58,038 bases of DNA, from the NCBI GenBank assembly GCA_037133755.1, contig JBAXNN010000015.1, positions 1-58,038 on the forward strand, in the 5' to 3' direction. Position 1 is the first letter of the stretch; each line of letters opens with the position of its first letter. The notes beneath the pieces were generated by a model. That model was not told the origin of the DNA. It was given only the letters and a program-made list of their open reading frames with translations, and did not search any database. The stretch is from F1-60-MAGs149 sp037133755 (GTDB lineage: Bacteria; Actinomycetota; Thermoleophilia; Gaiellales; F1-60-MAGs149). Made by a program: the position numbers and the translations under genes. Shown here one piece after another: positions 41,080 to 49,627 of the stretch.

Positions 41080-41931
41080 GTGTCGCACGAGGGATTCATC
41101 GATCTGGAGCACGGTCGCATCTGGTACCGGCAGAGCGGCGGTGGCGATGCGCTGCCGATCCTGCTGCTGCACGGCGGTCCGGGCGCGGCGTCGTACTACC
41201 TCGAGCCGCTGGAGGAACGCCTTGCCCAGCACCGCCCCGTCGTCGTCTACGACCAGCTCGGCTGCGGCCGGTCCGACATGCCCGACGACACGTCGCTCTG
41301 GACGATCGACTACTTCACCAGCGAGGTCGACCAGATGCGCGAGGCACTCGGGCTCGACCAGTGCCACCTGCTCGGCCAGTCGTGGGGCGGCTGGCTGTCG
41401 ATCGATTATCTGTGCCGCGAGCCGCAGGGCATCGAGAAGGTCGTGCTCGCCTCGACGTCGTCGAACATGCCGATCTTCGGCGAGAACTGCCGCCGGCTGA
41501 TGGCCGAGCTGCCCGCGCCGCACGGCGAGGTGCTGCTCGCCGGCAACCTCGACGATCCGCGCTATCCCGCCGCCGAGTACGCGTTCTACATGCGCCACGT
41601 CTGCCGCCTCGATCCGTGGCCCGAGTGCATGGAGAAGACCGGCGACTCGCTCGACGGCAACCAGGTCTACAACACGATGAACGGCCCCAACGAGTTCACG
41701 CTCGTCGGCAACATGAAGGACTGGTCGCGCGATGCCGACCTGCATCGCATCACCCAGCCGACGCTCGTGACCTACGGCGGCTACGACGAGCTCGGTGAGC
41801 CCTGTGCGCTCAAGATCAAGGAGGGCATTCCCCATGCAGAGGTCGTCTGCTTCGAGGAGTCCTCGCACGTCGCCCACATCGAGGAGGCCGACCTGTACGC
41901 CGCCACCGTCGAGGCCTTCCTCTCCCGTTAG
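41080..41931 (+). CDS. proline-iminopeptidase-like alpha/beta hydrolase
   Basis: 283 residues from GTG 41080. The S33 hallmarks are in place: HGGPG (31-35), GQSWGG with nucleophile Ser101, a late Asp in GGYDELGEP (about 231) and His in SSHVAHIEE (about 263). Proline iminopeptidases remove N-terminal Pro; near relatives act on amino acid amides or tricyclic substrates. It is followed 9 bp later by an amidase with its own ribosome binding site, so the two form an operon. Confidence 0.93.
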   Translation: MSHEGFIDLEHGRIWYRQSGGGDALPILLLHGGPGAASYYLEPLEERLAQHRPVVVYDQLGCGRSDMPDDTSLWTIDYFTSEVDQMREALGLDQCHLLGQSWGGWLSIDYLCREPQGIEKVVLASTSSNMPIFGENCRRLMAELPAPHGEVLLAGNLDDPRYPAAEYAFYMRHVCRLDPWPECMEKTGDSLDGNQVYNTMNGPNEFTLVGNMKDWSRDADLHRITQPTLVTYGGYDELGEPCALKIKEGIPHAEVVCFEESSHVAHIEEADLYAATVEAFLSR

Positions 41932-41940
41932 GAGCACGTC

Positions 41941-43368
41941 ATGACCGACCTCGCCTACCTCACCGCCAGCGATGCCCTCGCCGGCTTCGCCGCGAAGACC
42001 TTCTCGCCCGTCGAGGTGCTCGACGCGCTGATCGCGCGCGCCGAGGTCGTCGAGCCGACCGTCAACGCGCTCTGCTGGACGCGGTACGACGAGGCGCGCG
42101 CCGAGGCGAAGGCCGCCGAGCAGCGTTGGCTGGATGGCACGGCACGGCCACTCGAAGGGATCGTCACCGCGATCAAGGACGAGATGCCCGTGGCGGGCCA
42201 GCCGTGGTCGATGGGCTCGCTGATCTACAAGGACCTCGTCGCCGACGAGACCTCGCCGCTCGCGCAGCGGATGTTCGACGCGGGCTGCATCCAGCATGCG
42301 CGCACCACGACGCCGGAGTTCTCGTGCGCGGGCTTCACCCATTCGCGGGTGCACGGCGTGACGCGCAATCCGTGGAATCCGGAGTTCGCCGTCGGCGGCT
42401 CGTCCGGCGGCGCGGGCGCCTCACTGGCGTCGGGCACCTCCACGCTGGCCGCCGGCTCCGACATCGGCGGCTCGATCCGCATCCCCGCGTCCTTCAACGG
42501 CGTGGTCGGCTTCAAGGCGCCGTATGGGCGTGTGCCGGTCGAGCCGCCCTTCAACCTCGATACCTACTGCCACAACGGCGGCCTCGCCCGCACAGTCGAG
42601 GACATGCGCCTCTTCCAGAACGTGCTCGCCGGACCGCACCCGATGGACCATCGGTCGCTGCGTCCGAAGCTCGAGCTGCCCGTCGACCCCGGGACGATCG
42701 CGGGCCGCAAGGTCGCGCTCGTCACCGACTTCGGCTGCTTCCCCCTCGACCCCGAGGTCGAGCGCAACACACGCGACGCCGCGCAGGCGCTGCGCGATGC
42801 GGGTGCGATCGTCGAGGAGGTCGAGATCGCGCTGAGCCGCGACGTGCTGCACAAGGCCTTCGGCGTGCACTTCGCCTCCATCTTCGGAGCCTGGATCGGC
42901 GGTATGGTCGAGGAGCACCGCGACGAGATGACCGGTCACGCACTCGCCTTCGTCGCCTACGCCGAGCGCGTGGCGGGCGATACGGTCAACGTCTACGCGG
43001 GCCTCGAGGCAGAGGCCGCGATCTGGAACGCGATCGCGCCGGTGTTCGAGTCGCACGAGGCGATCATCTGCCCGACGCTCGGCATGCGCGGCCTCGTCGC
43101 CGGTGACGACTACGACACCCACGGCATCGACGTCGGTGGCGAGGAGCTGCGCTTCTACTTCGACGGCATCATCACGCCGGTCTTCAACATCGCCAGCTCG
43201 TGCCCGATCCTCAACGTCCCGAGCGGCTTCGCCGACAACGGCGTGCCCACGGGAGTGCAGCTGGTCGGCCGCACCTACGACGACGCGACGCCGTTCGCCC
43301 TCGGTGCCGCCCTCGAGCGCGAGCGTCCGTGGATGGACGCGCCCGAACGGCGGCCGCTGCAGTCCTAA
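41941..43368 (+). CDS. amidase signature (AS) family amidase
   Basis: 475 residues, ribosome binding site GGAG five bases before... ATG 41941 (spacing 6). AS triad: Lys79 (AIKDEMP), cis-Ser in GGSSGG (152-157), and nucleophile Ser178 in GSDIGGSIRIP. C-terminal PVFNIASSCPILNVPSGF is typical of the family. It should hydrolyse small amides to acid and ammonia. Second gene of an operon with the iminopeptidase-like hydrolase. Its TAA overlaps the soxG stop by four bases (43365-43368). Confidence 0.94.
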   Translation: MTDLAYLTASDALAGFAAKTFSPVEVLDALIARAEVVEPTVNALCWTRYDEARAEAKAAEQRWLDGTARPLEGIVTAIKDEMPVAGQPWSMGSLIYKDLVADETSPLAQRMFDAGCIQHARTTTPEFSCAGFTHSRVHGVTRNPWNPEFAVGGSSGGAGASLASGTSTLAAGSDIGGSIRIPASFNGVVGFKAPYGRVPVEPPFNLDTYCHNGGLARTVEDMRLFQNVLAGPHPMDHRSLRPKLELPVDPGTIAGRKVALVTDFGCFPLDPEVERNTRDAAQALRDAGAIVEEVEIALSRDVLHKAFGVHFASIFGAWIGGMVEEHRDEMTGHALAFVAYAERVAGDTVNVYAGLEAEAAIWNAIAPVFESHEAIICPTLGMRGLVAGDDYDTHGIDVGGEELRFYFDGIITPVFNIASSCPILNVPSGFADNGVPTGVQLVGRTYDDATPFALGAALERERPWMDAPERRPLQS

Positions 43369-43943
43369 GCTGCCGCGTCGGCCTTGAGGCCGAGCATGCC
43401 GTCGAGCAGCCACTCCGCGACGTACGCCGCGAACGAGGGGCGCACGAGCAGGAGGTAGCGATCGTCGCCGCGCTGCTCGACCAGGATGCCCGCCTTGTGG
43501 ATGAGCGTCTGCGCGCACTGGCCGGGGCCAAAGGCGCGCGGGTGGAAGTCGAGCGAGCAACACGTTGCGAGGACGGTGCGGGCCGCGGGGCCGGCGAGTT
43601 CGAGGCCCGTGCGGTTGGCCGAGAGGTCCACGACGGAGCCCTCGCCAGCGATCGCCTCCTCGAGGAGCGCCACGAGCGAGCGCTCCTCGCCGTCGGCCGC
43701 AACCACGAGCCATTCGTCGGGGCTCAGCCAGACCGCGCGGCGACCACCGGACTCGGATACGCGGTTGGCCTCCGGCAGCTCGAGACCCAGAGCGGCCTCG
43801 ACACGACCGGCAGCCGCGCTGCCCGGCTCGACACGCAGGCCGACCTGCGCGAGGAACGGCACGGTCGTGAGCGCGGTGCTGCCGAACTCGGCGTCACTGA
43901 TGCGGCCCTGGAGCGCCGCGAGCGGTTCTGCGCGGTCAGCCAT
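43365..43943 (-). CDS. soxG: sarcosine oxidase gamma subunit
   Basis: 192 residues. Starts 8 bp inside the end of soxA (43936-43943), the usual position of soxG. Family traits: opening PLAALQGRI, central VWLSPDEWLVVA, then VVDLSANRTGLELAGP, and the C-terminal YLLLVRPSFAAYVAEWLLDG. The gamma subunit packs against the T-protein-like part of alpha in the heterotetramer. The last gene of the soxBDAG operon. Confidence 0.95.
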   Translation of the reverse strand: MADRAEPLAALQGRISDAEFGSTALTTVPFLAQVGLRVEPGSAAAGRVEAALGLELPEANRVSESGGRRAVWLSPDEWLVVAADGEERSLVALLEEAIAGEGSVVDLSANRTGLELAGPAARTVLATCCSLDFHPRAFGPGQCAQTLIHKAGILVEQRGDDRYLLLVRPSFAAYVAEWLLDGMLGLKADAAA

Positions 43944-46767
43944 CTCGGCGCGCCCCCTCCTGGTCGAAGATCACGGGGTCGACGATCTCGACCGCAACGG
44001 TGCGGTCGGCGAGAGGTGCGTAGATGGTCTCGCCGATGCGGTTGCGCCCACCGCGCACGAGCGCGAGGCCAAACGTCCGGCCCATCGCGGAGCTCTCGTA
44101 CGACGAGGTGACGTGGCCAATCATCGGCACGGGGATCTCGTACTCGGCGCTGTCGATCAGCTGTGCGCCCTCGGGCAGGCGATCCTTAGGATCGACCGGC
44201 AGGATGCCGACGAGCTGCTTGCGGTCGTCGCGCAACATGTCGGAGCGGCGCAGGCTGCGCCGGCCAACGAACTCCTTGTCGGCGATCATCCAGTCGAGCC
44301 CGAGGTCGAGCGGCGTGACCGTGCCGTCGGTCTCCTGACCGACGATGAAGTAGCCCTTCTCGGCGCGGAGTACGTGCATCGACTCGGTGCCGTAGGGCGT
44401 GATGCCGAACGGCTGGCCGGCCGCATAGACGGCCTCCCAGAGTGCGAGGCCGTACGTCATCGGGACGTTGATCTCGAAGGCCAGCTCACCGGAGAACGAG
44501 ATGCGCGCCACGCGGCTCTCGATGCCCGCGACGACAGCGTCCTCGAGCTGCATGAACTTGAAGGCGTCCTGCGTCACGTCCAGCTCCGGGGCGAGCACGG
44601 CCATCACCTCGCGGGCCTTGGGCCCGACAACGGCGACGGTTGCCCACTGCTCGGTCACGCTCGTCAGCCAGACGTCGAGGTCGGGCCACTCGGTCTGGAG
44701 GAAATCCTCCATCCAGTCGAGCACACCCGCGGCCCCGCCGGTGGTGGTGGTCGCCATGAAGTGGTCGTCGGCGAGGCGCAGGACGACACCGTCGTCCATC
44801 ACCATGCCGTCGGCCTTGCACATGACGCCGTAGCGGGCGCGGCCAGGCTTGAGCGAGCTCATCACGCCCGTGTAGAGACGGTCGAGGAACTCGCCGGCAT
44901 CCTTGCCCTTGACGTCGATCTTGCCGAGCGTCGAGGCGTCCATCATGCCGACGCCCTCACGCACGGCCGCGCACTCGCGCAGCACCGCGGCGTCCATGTC
45001 CTCGCTGCCCTGCGGGAAGAACCACGGGCGCTTCCACTGGCCGACGTCCTCGAAGATCGCGCCGTGTGCGACGTGCCACGGGTGGATCGAGGTCGTGCGA
45101 ACCGGGTCGAAGCGCACGCCAAGCGAGCGCCCGGCGAGCGAGCCGAACGTCATCGGCTGGGCGAGCGGACGCGCATTGGAGATGCCGACCTCGGCGAAGT
45201 CGAGTCCAAAGTGGCGCGCGGTCAGCCGTCCGGCGTTGACCTTCGCGGTGCGCCCCTGCTCGGTTCCGGTGCCCACGAGCGTGTAGCGCTTCACGTGCTC
45301 GACGTGATGGATGCCCGAGCCAAGTGCACGATCGACGCCAGCCAGTGCAACGTCGCGATGCTGGTCGACGAACGCGTGGATGCGCTCCGTGCCCGGCACG
45401 TCGACGAAATCGGCCGTCGGGCCCTCATTGGCGTCGTGCCCCTCGGGCGCGACAGGACCATCGGCAGTGGTGCCATGACCGGTGGCCTCGGCGGCCACGA
45501 GACCAACCACATGGCCGTCGCGCCGACACCCGGCGGTGCCGAAGATGCCAGCGGCAGAGCCCGTCACGCGGATGCCCGGCAGCGAGCCATCCGGGACGAA
45601 GCCGACGAGCTTGCGATTCCAGCGCGACCCACCCGAGACGTGCAGGTGCAGATCGAAGAGCGGGTCCCAACCACCGGAGACGGCGAGGCAGTCACAGGCG
45701 ATCGCCTCGGGCACGCCACCGTCGAGCGACGTCACGCGCACCGCGGTGAGTACCCCGTCGGCGTCGCCGTCGGTGCCGATCACGGCGGCGTTATCGCGGA
45801 TCTCGATGCCGAGTTCGCGGGCGCGCTTGATCAGCGAGCCCTGCGGGTCCTTGCGCACGTCAACGATCATCTCCACCGCCACACCGGCACCCGCGAGGTC
45901 GATAGCCGTGCGGTAGGCGTCGTCGCAGGCGGTGAAGACCACGAGCTTCTCGGGCACGAGGCCAAAGCGATGCAGGAAGCCACGCACGCCGGCCGCGAGC
46001 ATGACGCCCGGGCGATCGTTGTCGGCGAAGACCAGTGGGCGCTCGGTAGCGCCGGTCGCAACGACGAGCTCGTGCGTGCGGACCTGCCACATGCGGCGCA
46101 CCGCGCGCCCTTCGCGCTCCGACTCGGGCAGATGCTCGGTGACGCGCTCCATCAGCGCGACCGCGCCCTGGTCGCCATTGTTGAAGGCGGTCGTGCGCGT
46201 GAGGATCGTCACGTCGGGGTTCGCACGGAGACGCGCCTCGACGTCCACGACCCAGCGCATGGCCGGCTGGTTGTCGATCAGCTTCTCGCTGCCGAGCAGC
46301 GCACCACCGAGGTGCGCCTGGCTGTCGACGAGAATCACGCGAGCTCCGGCATCGGCAGCGACGAGTGCGGCGCTGAGGCCGGCCGGACCGGCACCGACGA
46401 CGAGGACGTCGCAGTGCGCAAAGCGCTTCTCGAAGCGCGTGCTCTCGCGCTCCGTGGGCAGCAGCCCCTGGTGCAGGCGTCCCTCGGCCTCGAAGCCGGC
46501 GAAGACCTCGACCTCGTTCATGCGCATCAGCGGCTCGGTCACGGCGCCCGTGCCGACCTGCGCGAGCGCGTGCGGGTCGGTCACGTTGTCGGTGACGACG
46601 CCACGCGGGCGGCTCATCAGGACGCTGGTGCCGATCACATCGACGCCGTTGGCCAGCAGCGCGGAGGCGAGCGTGTCGCCCGGGTGCGCGGTCAGCGTGC
46701 GGCCGTCGTACGTGAACTCAAAGCTGTGGTCGTGGTCGATGCGGCCACGGTCGTCGAGGCGCTTCAT
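43936..46767 (-). CDS. soxA: sarcosine oxidase alpha subunit
   Basis: 943 residues. An N-terminal 2Fe-2S-like fold without a cluster (HSFEFTYDGRTLTAHPGDTLASALLANG), a NAD-binding Rossmann domain (VLVVGAGPAGLSAALVAADAG, about 123-145), a middle flavoprotein-like region, and a C-terminal glycine-cleavage T-protein-like half (about 560-943) that binds tetrahydrofolate. In the heterotetramer this subunit takes the imine from the beta subunit to form 5,10-methylene-THF. Its start overlaps soxD by four bases (ATGA). Confidence 0.97.
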   Translation of the reverse strand: MKRLDDRGRIDHDHSFEFTYDGRTLTAHPGDTLASALLANGVDVIGTSVLMSRPRGVVTDNVTDPHALAQVGTGAVTEPLMRMNEVEVFAGFEAEGRLHQGLLPTERESTRFEKRFAHCDVLVVGAGPAGLSAALVAADAGARVILVDSQAHLGGALLGSEKLIDNQPAMRWVVDVEARLRANPDVTILTRTTAFNNGDQGAVALMERVTEHLPESEREGRAVRRMWQVRTHELVVATGATERPLVFADNDRPGVMLAAGVRGFLHRFGLVPEKLVVFTACDDAYRTAIDLAGAGVAVEMIVDVRKDPQGSLIKRARELGIEIRDNAAVIGTDGDADGVLTAVRVTSLDGGVPEAIACDCLAVSGGWDPLFDLHLHVSGGSRWNRKLVGFVPDGSLPGIRVTGSAAGIFGTAGCRRDGHVVGLVAAEATGHGTTADGPVAPEGHDANEGPTADFVDVPGTERIHAFVDQHRDVALAGVDRALGSGIHHVEHVKRYTLVGTGTEQGRTAKVNAGRLTARHFGLDFAEVGISNARPLAQPMTFGSLAGRSLGVRFDPVRTTSIHPWHVAHGAIFEDVGQWKRPWFFPQGSEDMDAAVLRECAAVREGVGMMDASTLGKIDVKGKDAGEFLDRLYTGVMSSLKPGRARYGVMCKADGMVMDDGVVLRLADDHFMATTTTGGAAGVLDWMEDFLQTEWPDLDVWLTSVTEQWATVAVVGPKAREVMAVLAPELDVTQDAFKFMQLEDAVVAGIESRVARISFSGELAFEINVPMTYGLALWEAVYAAGQPFGITPYGTESMHVLRAEKGYFIVGQETDGTVTPLDLGLDWMIADKEFVGRRSLRRSDMLRDDRKQLVGILPVDPKDRLPEGAQLIDSAEYEIPVPMIGHVTSSYESSAMGRTFGLALVRGGRNRIGETIYAPLADRTVAVEIVDPVIFDQEGARRDG

Positions 46768-47042
46768 CGAGCGTCCGCCGGCTGCTCACCGACGCGGTAC
46801 GACCCAACGAGCTCGTGCGTGCCCGTGTCGCGGATCACGTTGAACCAACGGCGGCACCCGGCGGCGTGGTTCCAGCGCTCGGCGTAACGACCGCGCGAGT
46901 TGTCGCGGACGAAGAGAAAGCGCGCCCACTCCTCGTCCGACAGCACCTCGGGGTCGGCCGGATAGGCGACGTGCGCCTGACCGCCGTACTTGAACTCGGG
47001 CTCGTCGCGCGGGCCGCAGTAGGGGCAGCGAATCTCAAACAT
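46764..47042 (-). CDS. soxD: sarcosine oxidase delta subunit
   Basis: 92 residues from ATG 47042. The zinc site residues are at canonical numbers: Cys6 and Cys9 (CPYC), His59 and Cys63 (NHAAGC). Start overlaps the soxB stop by one base (TGATG). A longer in-frame extension reads through soxB and is rejected. Confidence 0.96.
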   Translation of the reverse strand: MFEIRCPYCGPRDEPEFKYGGQAHVAYPADPEVLSDEEWARFLFVRDNSRGRYAERWNHAAGCRRWFNVIRDTGTHELVGSYRVGEQPADAR

Positions 47043-48271
47043 CAGTGCGCGACCGCTGCGGCGCCGTGCTCGTCGATCAACTCGCCCGTCTCGAAACGCG
47101 TCATCGAGAACGGCCGGTTGAGGTCGTGTGGCTCGCCCGTCGCGATCGTGTGCGCCATCACCCAGCCGGAGCCCGGCGTGGCCTTGAAGCCGCCGGTGCC
47201 CCAACCGCAGTTGACGTAGAGGTTCTCGACCGGCGTGAGGCCGACGATCGGCGAGGCGTCGGGGCAGACGTCGACGATGCCGCCCCAGGTGCGCATCACA
47301 CGTGCGCGGGAGAACTGCGGGAACAGCTCCATGCCGGCGCTCATCTGCTCTTCGATCACGTGGAGGCCACCGCGCTGCGCGTACGAGTTGAAGGCGTCGA
47401 TACCAGCGCCCATCACGAGCTCGCCCTTGTGCGCCTGCGAGACGTAGACGTGGACGGCGTTGCTCATCACGACGCAGTTGAGAACCTGCTCGTAGACCTC
47501 AGAGACGAGGGCCTGCAGCGGGTGCGACTGAATCGGCAGGTCAAAGCCCGCCATCGCCGTCAGCAGGCTGGTACGACCGGCGGTGACGAGGCCGACCTTG
47601 CCCGCCGCGATCGGGCCCTTGCTGGTCTGAAGACCGGTGACGCGGCCATCGACGACATCGATGCCCGTCACTTCGCACCCCTGGATCAGGTCGACACCGA
47701 GCGCGTCGGCCGCACGGCCGAGTGCGAAGACCACGGCGTCGTGGCGAGCAATGCCACCGCGGCGCTGCAGCGTCGCGCCCATCACCGGGTAGCGCGCCTC
47801 GGGCGAGATATCGACGATCGGGCAGAACTCCTTGACCCCATCGGCGTCGAGCCACTCGGCGTCAACGCCGTTGAGGCGGTTGGCCTCGACGCGGCGGATG
47901 CTCTCGCGGACGTCGTGCAGGTTGTGCGCGAGGTTGAGCACACCGCGCTGCGAGAACATGACGTCGTAATCGAGCTCGTCCGCCAGCGTCTCCCAGAGCT
48001 TGAGCGCGTGCTCGTACATCGCGGCGCTCTCGTCCCAGAGGTAGTTGGAGCGGATGATCGTCGTGTTGCGGACGGCGTTGCCGTTGCCGAGCCAGCCGCG
48101 CTCGACGACGGCGATGTCGGTCATCCCGTGGTTCTTCGCGAGGTAGTACGCGGTGGCGAGGCCGTGCAGGCCGCCGCCGACGATGATCGCCTCGTACGAC
48201 TTCTTCGGCTCAGGCGTGCGCCAGAGGAAGGGCGCGTTGTGAAGCGCGTGCTCGTTGGGATCAAGTTCCAT
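47042..48271 (-). CDS. soxB: sarcosine oxidase beta subunit
   Basis: 409 residues from ATG 48271, with ribosome binding site GGAGA. Beta-type flavoprotein: IIVGGGLHGLATAYYLAKNHG dinucleotide motif (about 26-46), VRNTTIIRSNY (flavin site), C-terminal GWGTGGFKATPGSGW. It holds FAD and a His-linked FMN and oxidises sarcosine to an imine, making H2O2 from O2. First gene of soxBDAG; products are glycine and methylene-THF or formaldehyde. A TTGACA/TATTGT promoter precedes it. Confidence 0.96.
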   Translation of the reverse strand: MELDPNEHALHNAPFLWRTPEPKKSYEAIIVGGGLHGLATAYYLAKNHGMTDIAVVERGWLGNGNAVRNTTIIRSNYLWDESAAMYEHALKLWETLADELDYDVMFSQRGVLNLAHNLHDVRESIRRVEANRLNGVDAEWLDADGVKEFCPIVDISPEARYPVMGATLQRRGGIARHDAVVFALGRAADALGVDLIQGCEVTGIDVVDGRVTGLQTSKGPIAAGKVGLVTAGRTSLLTAMAGFDLPIQSHPLQALVSEVYEQVLNCVVMSNAVHVYVSQAHKGELVMGAGIDAFNSYAQRGGLHVIEEQMSAGMELFPQFSRARVMRTWGGIVDVCPDASPIVGLTPVENLYVNCGWGTGGFKATPGSGWVMAHTIATGEPHDLNRPFSMTRFETGELIDEHGAAAVAH

Positions 48272-48309
48272 CAGATGTCTCCAGCGTGAACAGCGGACTG
48301 ACATTTCAG

Positions 48310-48339
48310 ACAATAGGATCGCCTGGCGCCCCTTGTCAA
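48310..48339 (-). promoter_or_regulatory. soxBDAG promoter TTGACA-18-TATTGT
   Basis: On the minus strand TTGACA (48339-48334), an 18-bp spacer and TATTGT (48315-48310). Transcription would start about 30 nt before ATG 48271, so soxB has a leader with a ribosome binding site. Its -35 overlaps that of the divergent dehydrogenase gene. Confidence 0.7.
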
Positions 48340-48361
48340 GCAGCGCCCCAATGGCTACACT
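48333..48361 (+). promoter_or_regulatory. alcohol dehydrogenase promoter TTGTCA-17-TACACT, leaderless
   Basis: TTGTCA (48333-48338), 17 bp, TACACT (48356-48361), then six bases to ATG 48368. The -35 hexamers of the two divergent promoters overlap on bases 48334-48338. Confidence 0.65.
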
Positions 48362-48367
48362 GCAGAA

Positions 48368-49465
48368 ATGCAAGTTATGCGTGCGGCCATTCTCCATGAG
48401 TACAACGCTCCCCTCGTCGTGCACGAAAACGTGCAGGTCGCAGAGCCGAAGGCGGGCGAGGTGCTCGTCAAGCTCGGCGCCAGCGGTGTCTGCCGCTCTG
48501 ACGTGCACTCCAGCGAATGGGTTGGCGTCCAACCAATCCCCTCGCTCCTCGGACATGAAGGCGCTGGCACCGTTGTCGCCGTCGGACCTGGCGTGACTGA
48601 ACTCGCAATTGGTGATCGTGTCGTCCTGATGTGGGTCGCTCCCTGCGGCTCATGCAAGATGTGCGACCGCGAACGCCCCTCGCTCTGCGAAGGGCAGGGT
48701 TCGTACGAACTTGGGTTCGCCGTTGACGGCACGAGCCGCTACTCGCTCGATGGCGAGCTCATCCACCACTACTCGTGCTCGACCTTCGGCGAGTACAGCG
48801 TGGTCCCCGTGGAGGGTGCCATCAAGGTCGACACCGATCTGCCGTGGGAATACCTCGCGCTTGTTGGTTGCGGCGTCACGACGGGCGTGGGTGCCGCGAT
48901 CAACACCGCCAACGTACGACCAGGGGACTCCGTGGCCGTCATCGGCTGCGGCGGTGTCGGTCTCAGCGCCATTCAGGGAGCCCGCATCGCCGGCGCGTCG
49001 ACCATCATCGCCGTCGATACGAACCCGGGCAAACTGGAACTCGCTCGCGAACTAGGCGCGACGGATACGGTCAACAGCTCTGACGTTGACGCCATCGAGG
49101 CCGTCAAGACGATCTGCTCGAACGGCGTCGACCATGCCCTCGAAGCGCTGGGGCTGGACACCACGATCCAGCAGGCGATCGACATGACCACTCGCGGCGG
49201 CCAGACAACGCTGATCGGCATGGCCAAGGCGGAGATTCGGCCGAGCATCCCCGCGCTGGACATGGTCGTCGAGGAGCGCACCGTTGCGGGATCGTGGTAC
49301 GGCTCATTCGTTCCCGCCCGCGATATCCCCAAGATCGTCGGCTGGCTCGAAACGGGCGACCTCAAACTCGACGCCATCATCGAGCGCATCACACTCGACG
49401 ACGTCAACACGGCCTTCGATCGCATTCGCTCCGGCGAGGCGAACCGTCAGGTGATCATCTTCTAA
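48368..49465 (+). CDS. zinc-dependent alcohol dehydrogenase, copy 1
   Basis: 365 residues from ATG 48368. Catalytic-zinc region CRSDVHSSEW and GHEGAG; structural-zinc Cys in CGSCKMCDRERPSLC; Rossmann motif IGCGGVGLSAIQGARIAG (about 195-212) with Asp in IIAVDTN, which points to NAD(H). It belongs to the long-chain class III/NDMA-dependent-like group. Likely oxidises an alcohol or handles an aldehyde; with sarcosine oxidase divergent and an amine oxidase downstream, formaldehyde or an amine-derived aldehyde is a reasonable substrate. A close paralogue follows at 49628. Confidence 0.95.
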   Translation: MQVMRAAILHEYNAPLVVHENVQVAEPKAGEVLVKLGASGVCRSDVHSSEWVGVQPIPSLLGHEGAGTVVAVGPGVTELAIGDRVVLMWVAPCGSCKMCDRERPSLCEGQGSYELGFAVDGTSRYSLDGELIHHYSCSTFGEYSVVPVEGAIKVDTDLPWEYLALVGCGVTTGVGAAINTANVRPGDSVAVIGCGGVGLSAIQGARIAGASTIIAVDTNPGKLELARELGATDTVNSSDVDAIEAVKTICSNGVDHALEALGLDTTIQQAIDMTTRGGQTTLIGMAKAEIRPSIPALDMVVEERTVAGSWYGSFVPARDIPKIVGWLETGDLKLDAIIERITLDDVNTAFDRIRSGEANRQVIIF

Positions 49466-49615
49466 GCACCACCCTCGCCGCGACGGCCCGCCCGCTCCAG
49501 CGGCATACGCCCGTCGTGCCCGCGCCGCAGCGTCCGGTGCTGGTCGACTGCCCGTGTCAACGCGGCGCTCGAACCACGGGCGAGAGATGGCATCGAACAG
49601 CCGGGCAAGGCGTGG

Positions 49616-49621
49616 AATACT
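49616..49621 (+). promoter_or_regulatory. -10-like AATACT, second dehydrogenase gene
   Basis: AATACT (one change from TATACT), six bases before ATG 49628; it gives the second copy its own leaderless promoter. The 162-bp gap between the two dehydrogenase genes holds nothing else I can recognise. Confidence 0.45.
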
Positions 49622-49627
49622 CCCGCC

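Noticed and set aside
43486..46887. A 1133-codon open frame on the plus strand, the longest in the window
   Set aside because: It is antisense to soxA/soxG. Its product is Arg/His/Asp-rich without domains, while the minus strand encodes clear sarcosine oxidase subunits with overlapping starts and stops. Such mirror frames are common at this GC content.
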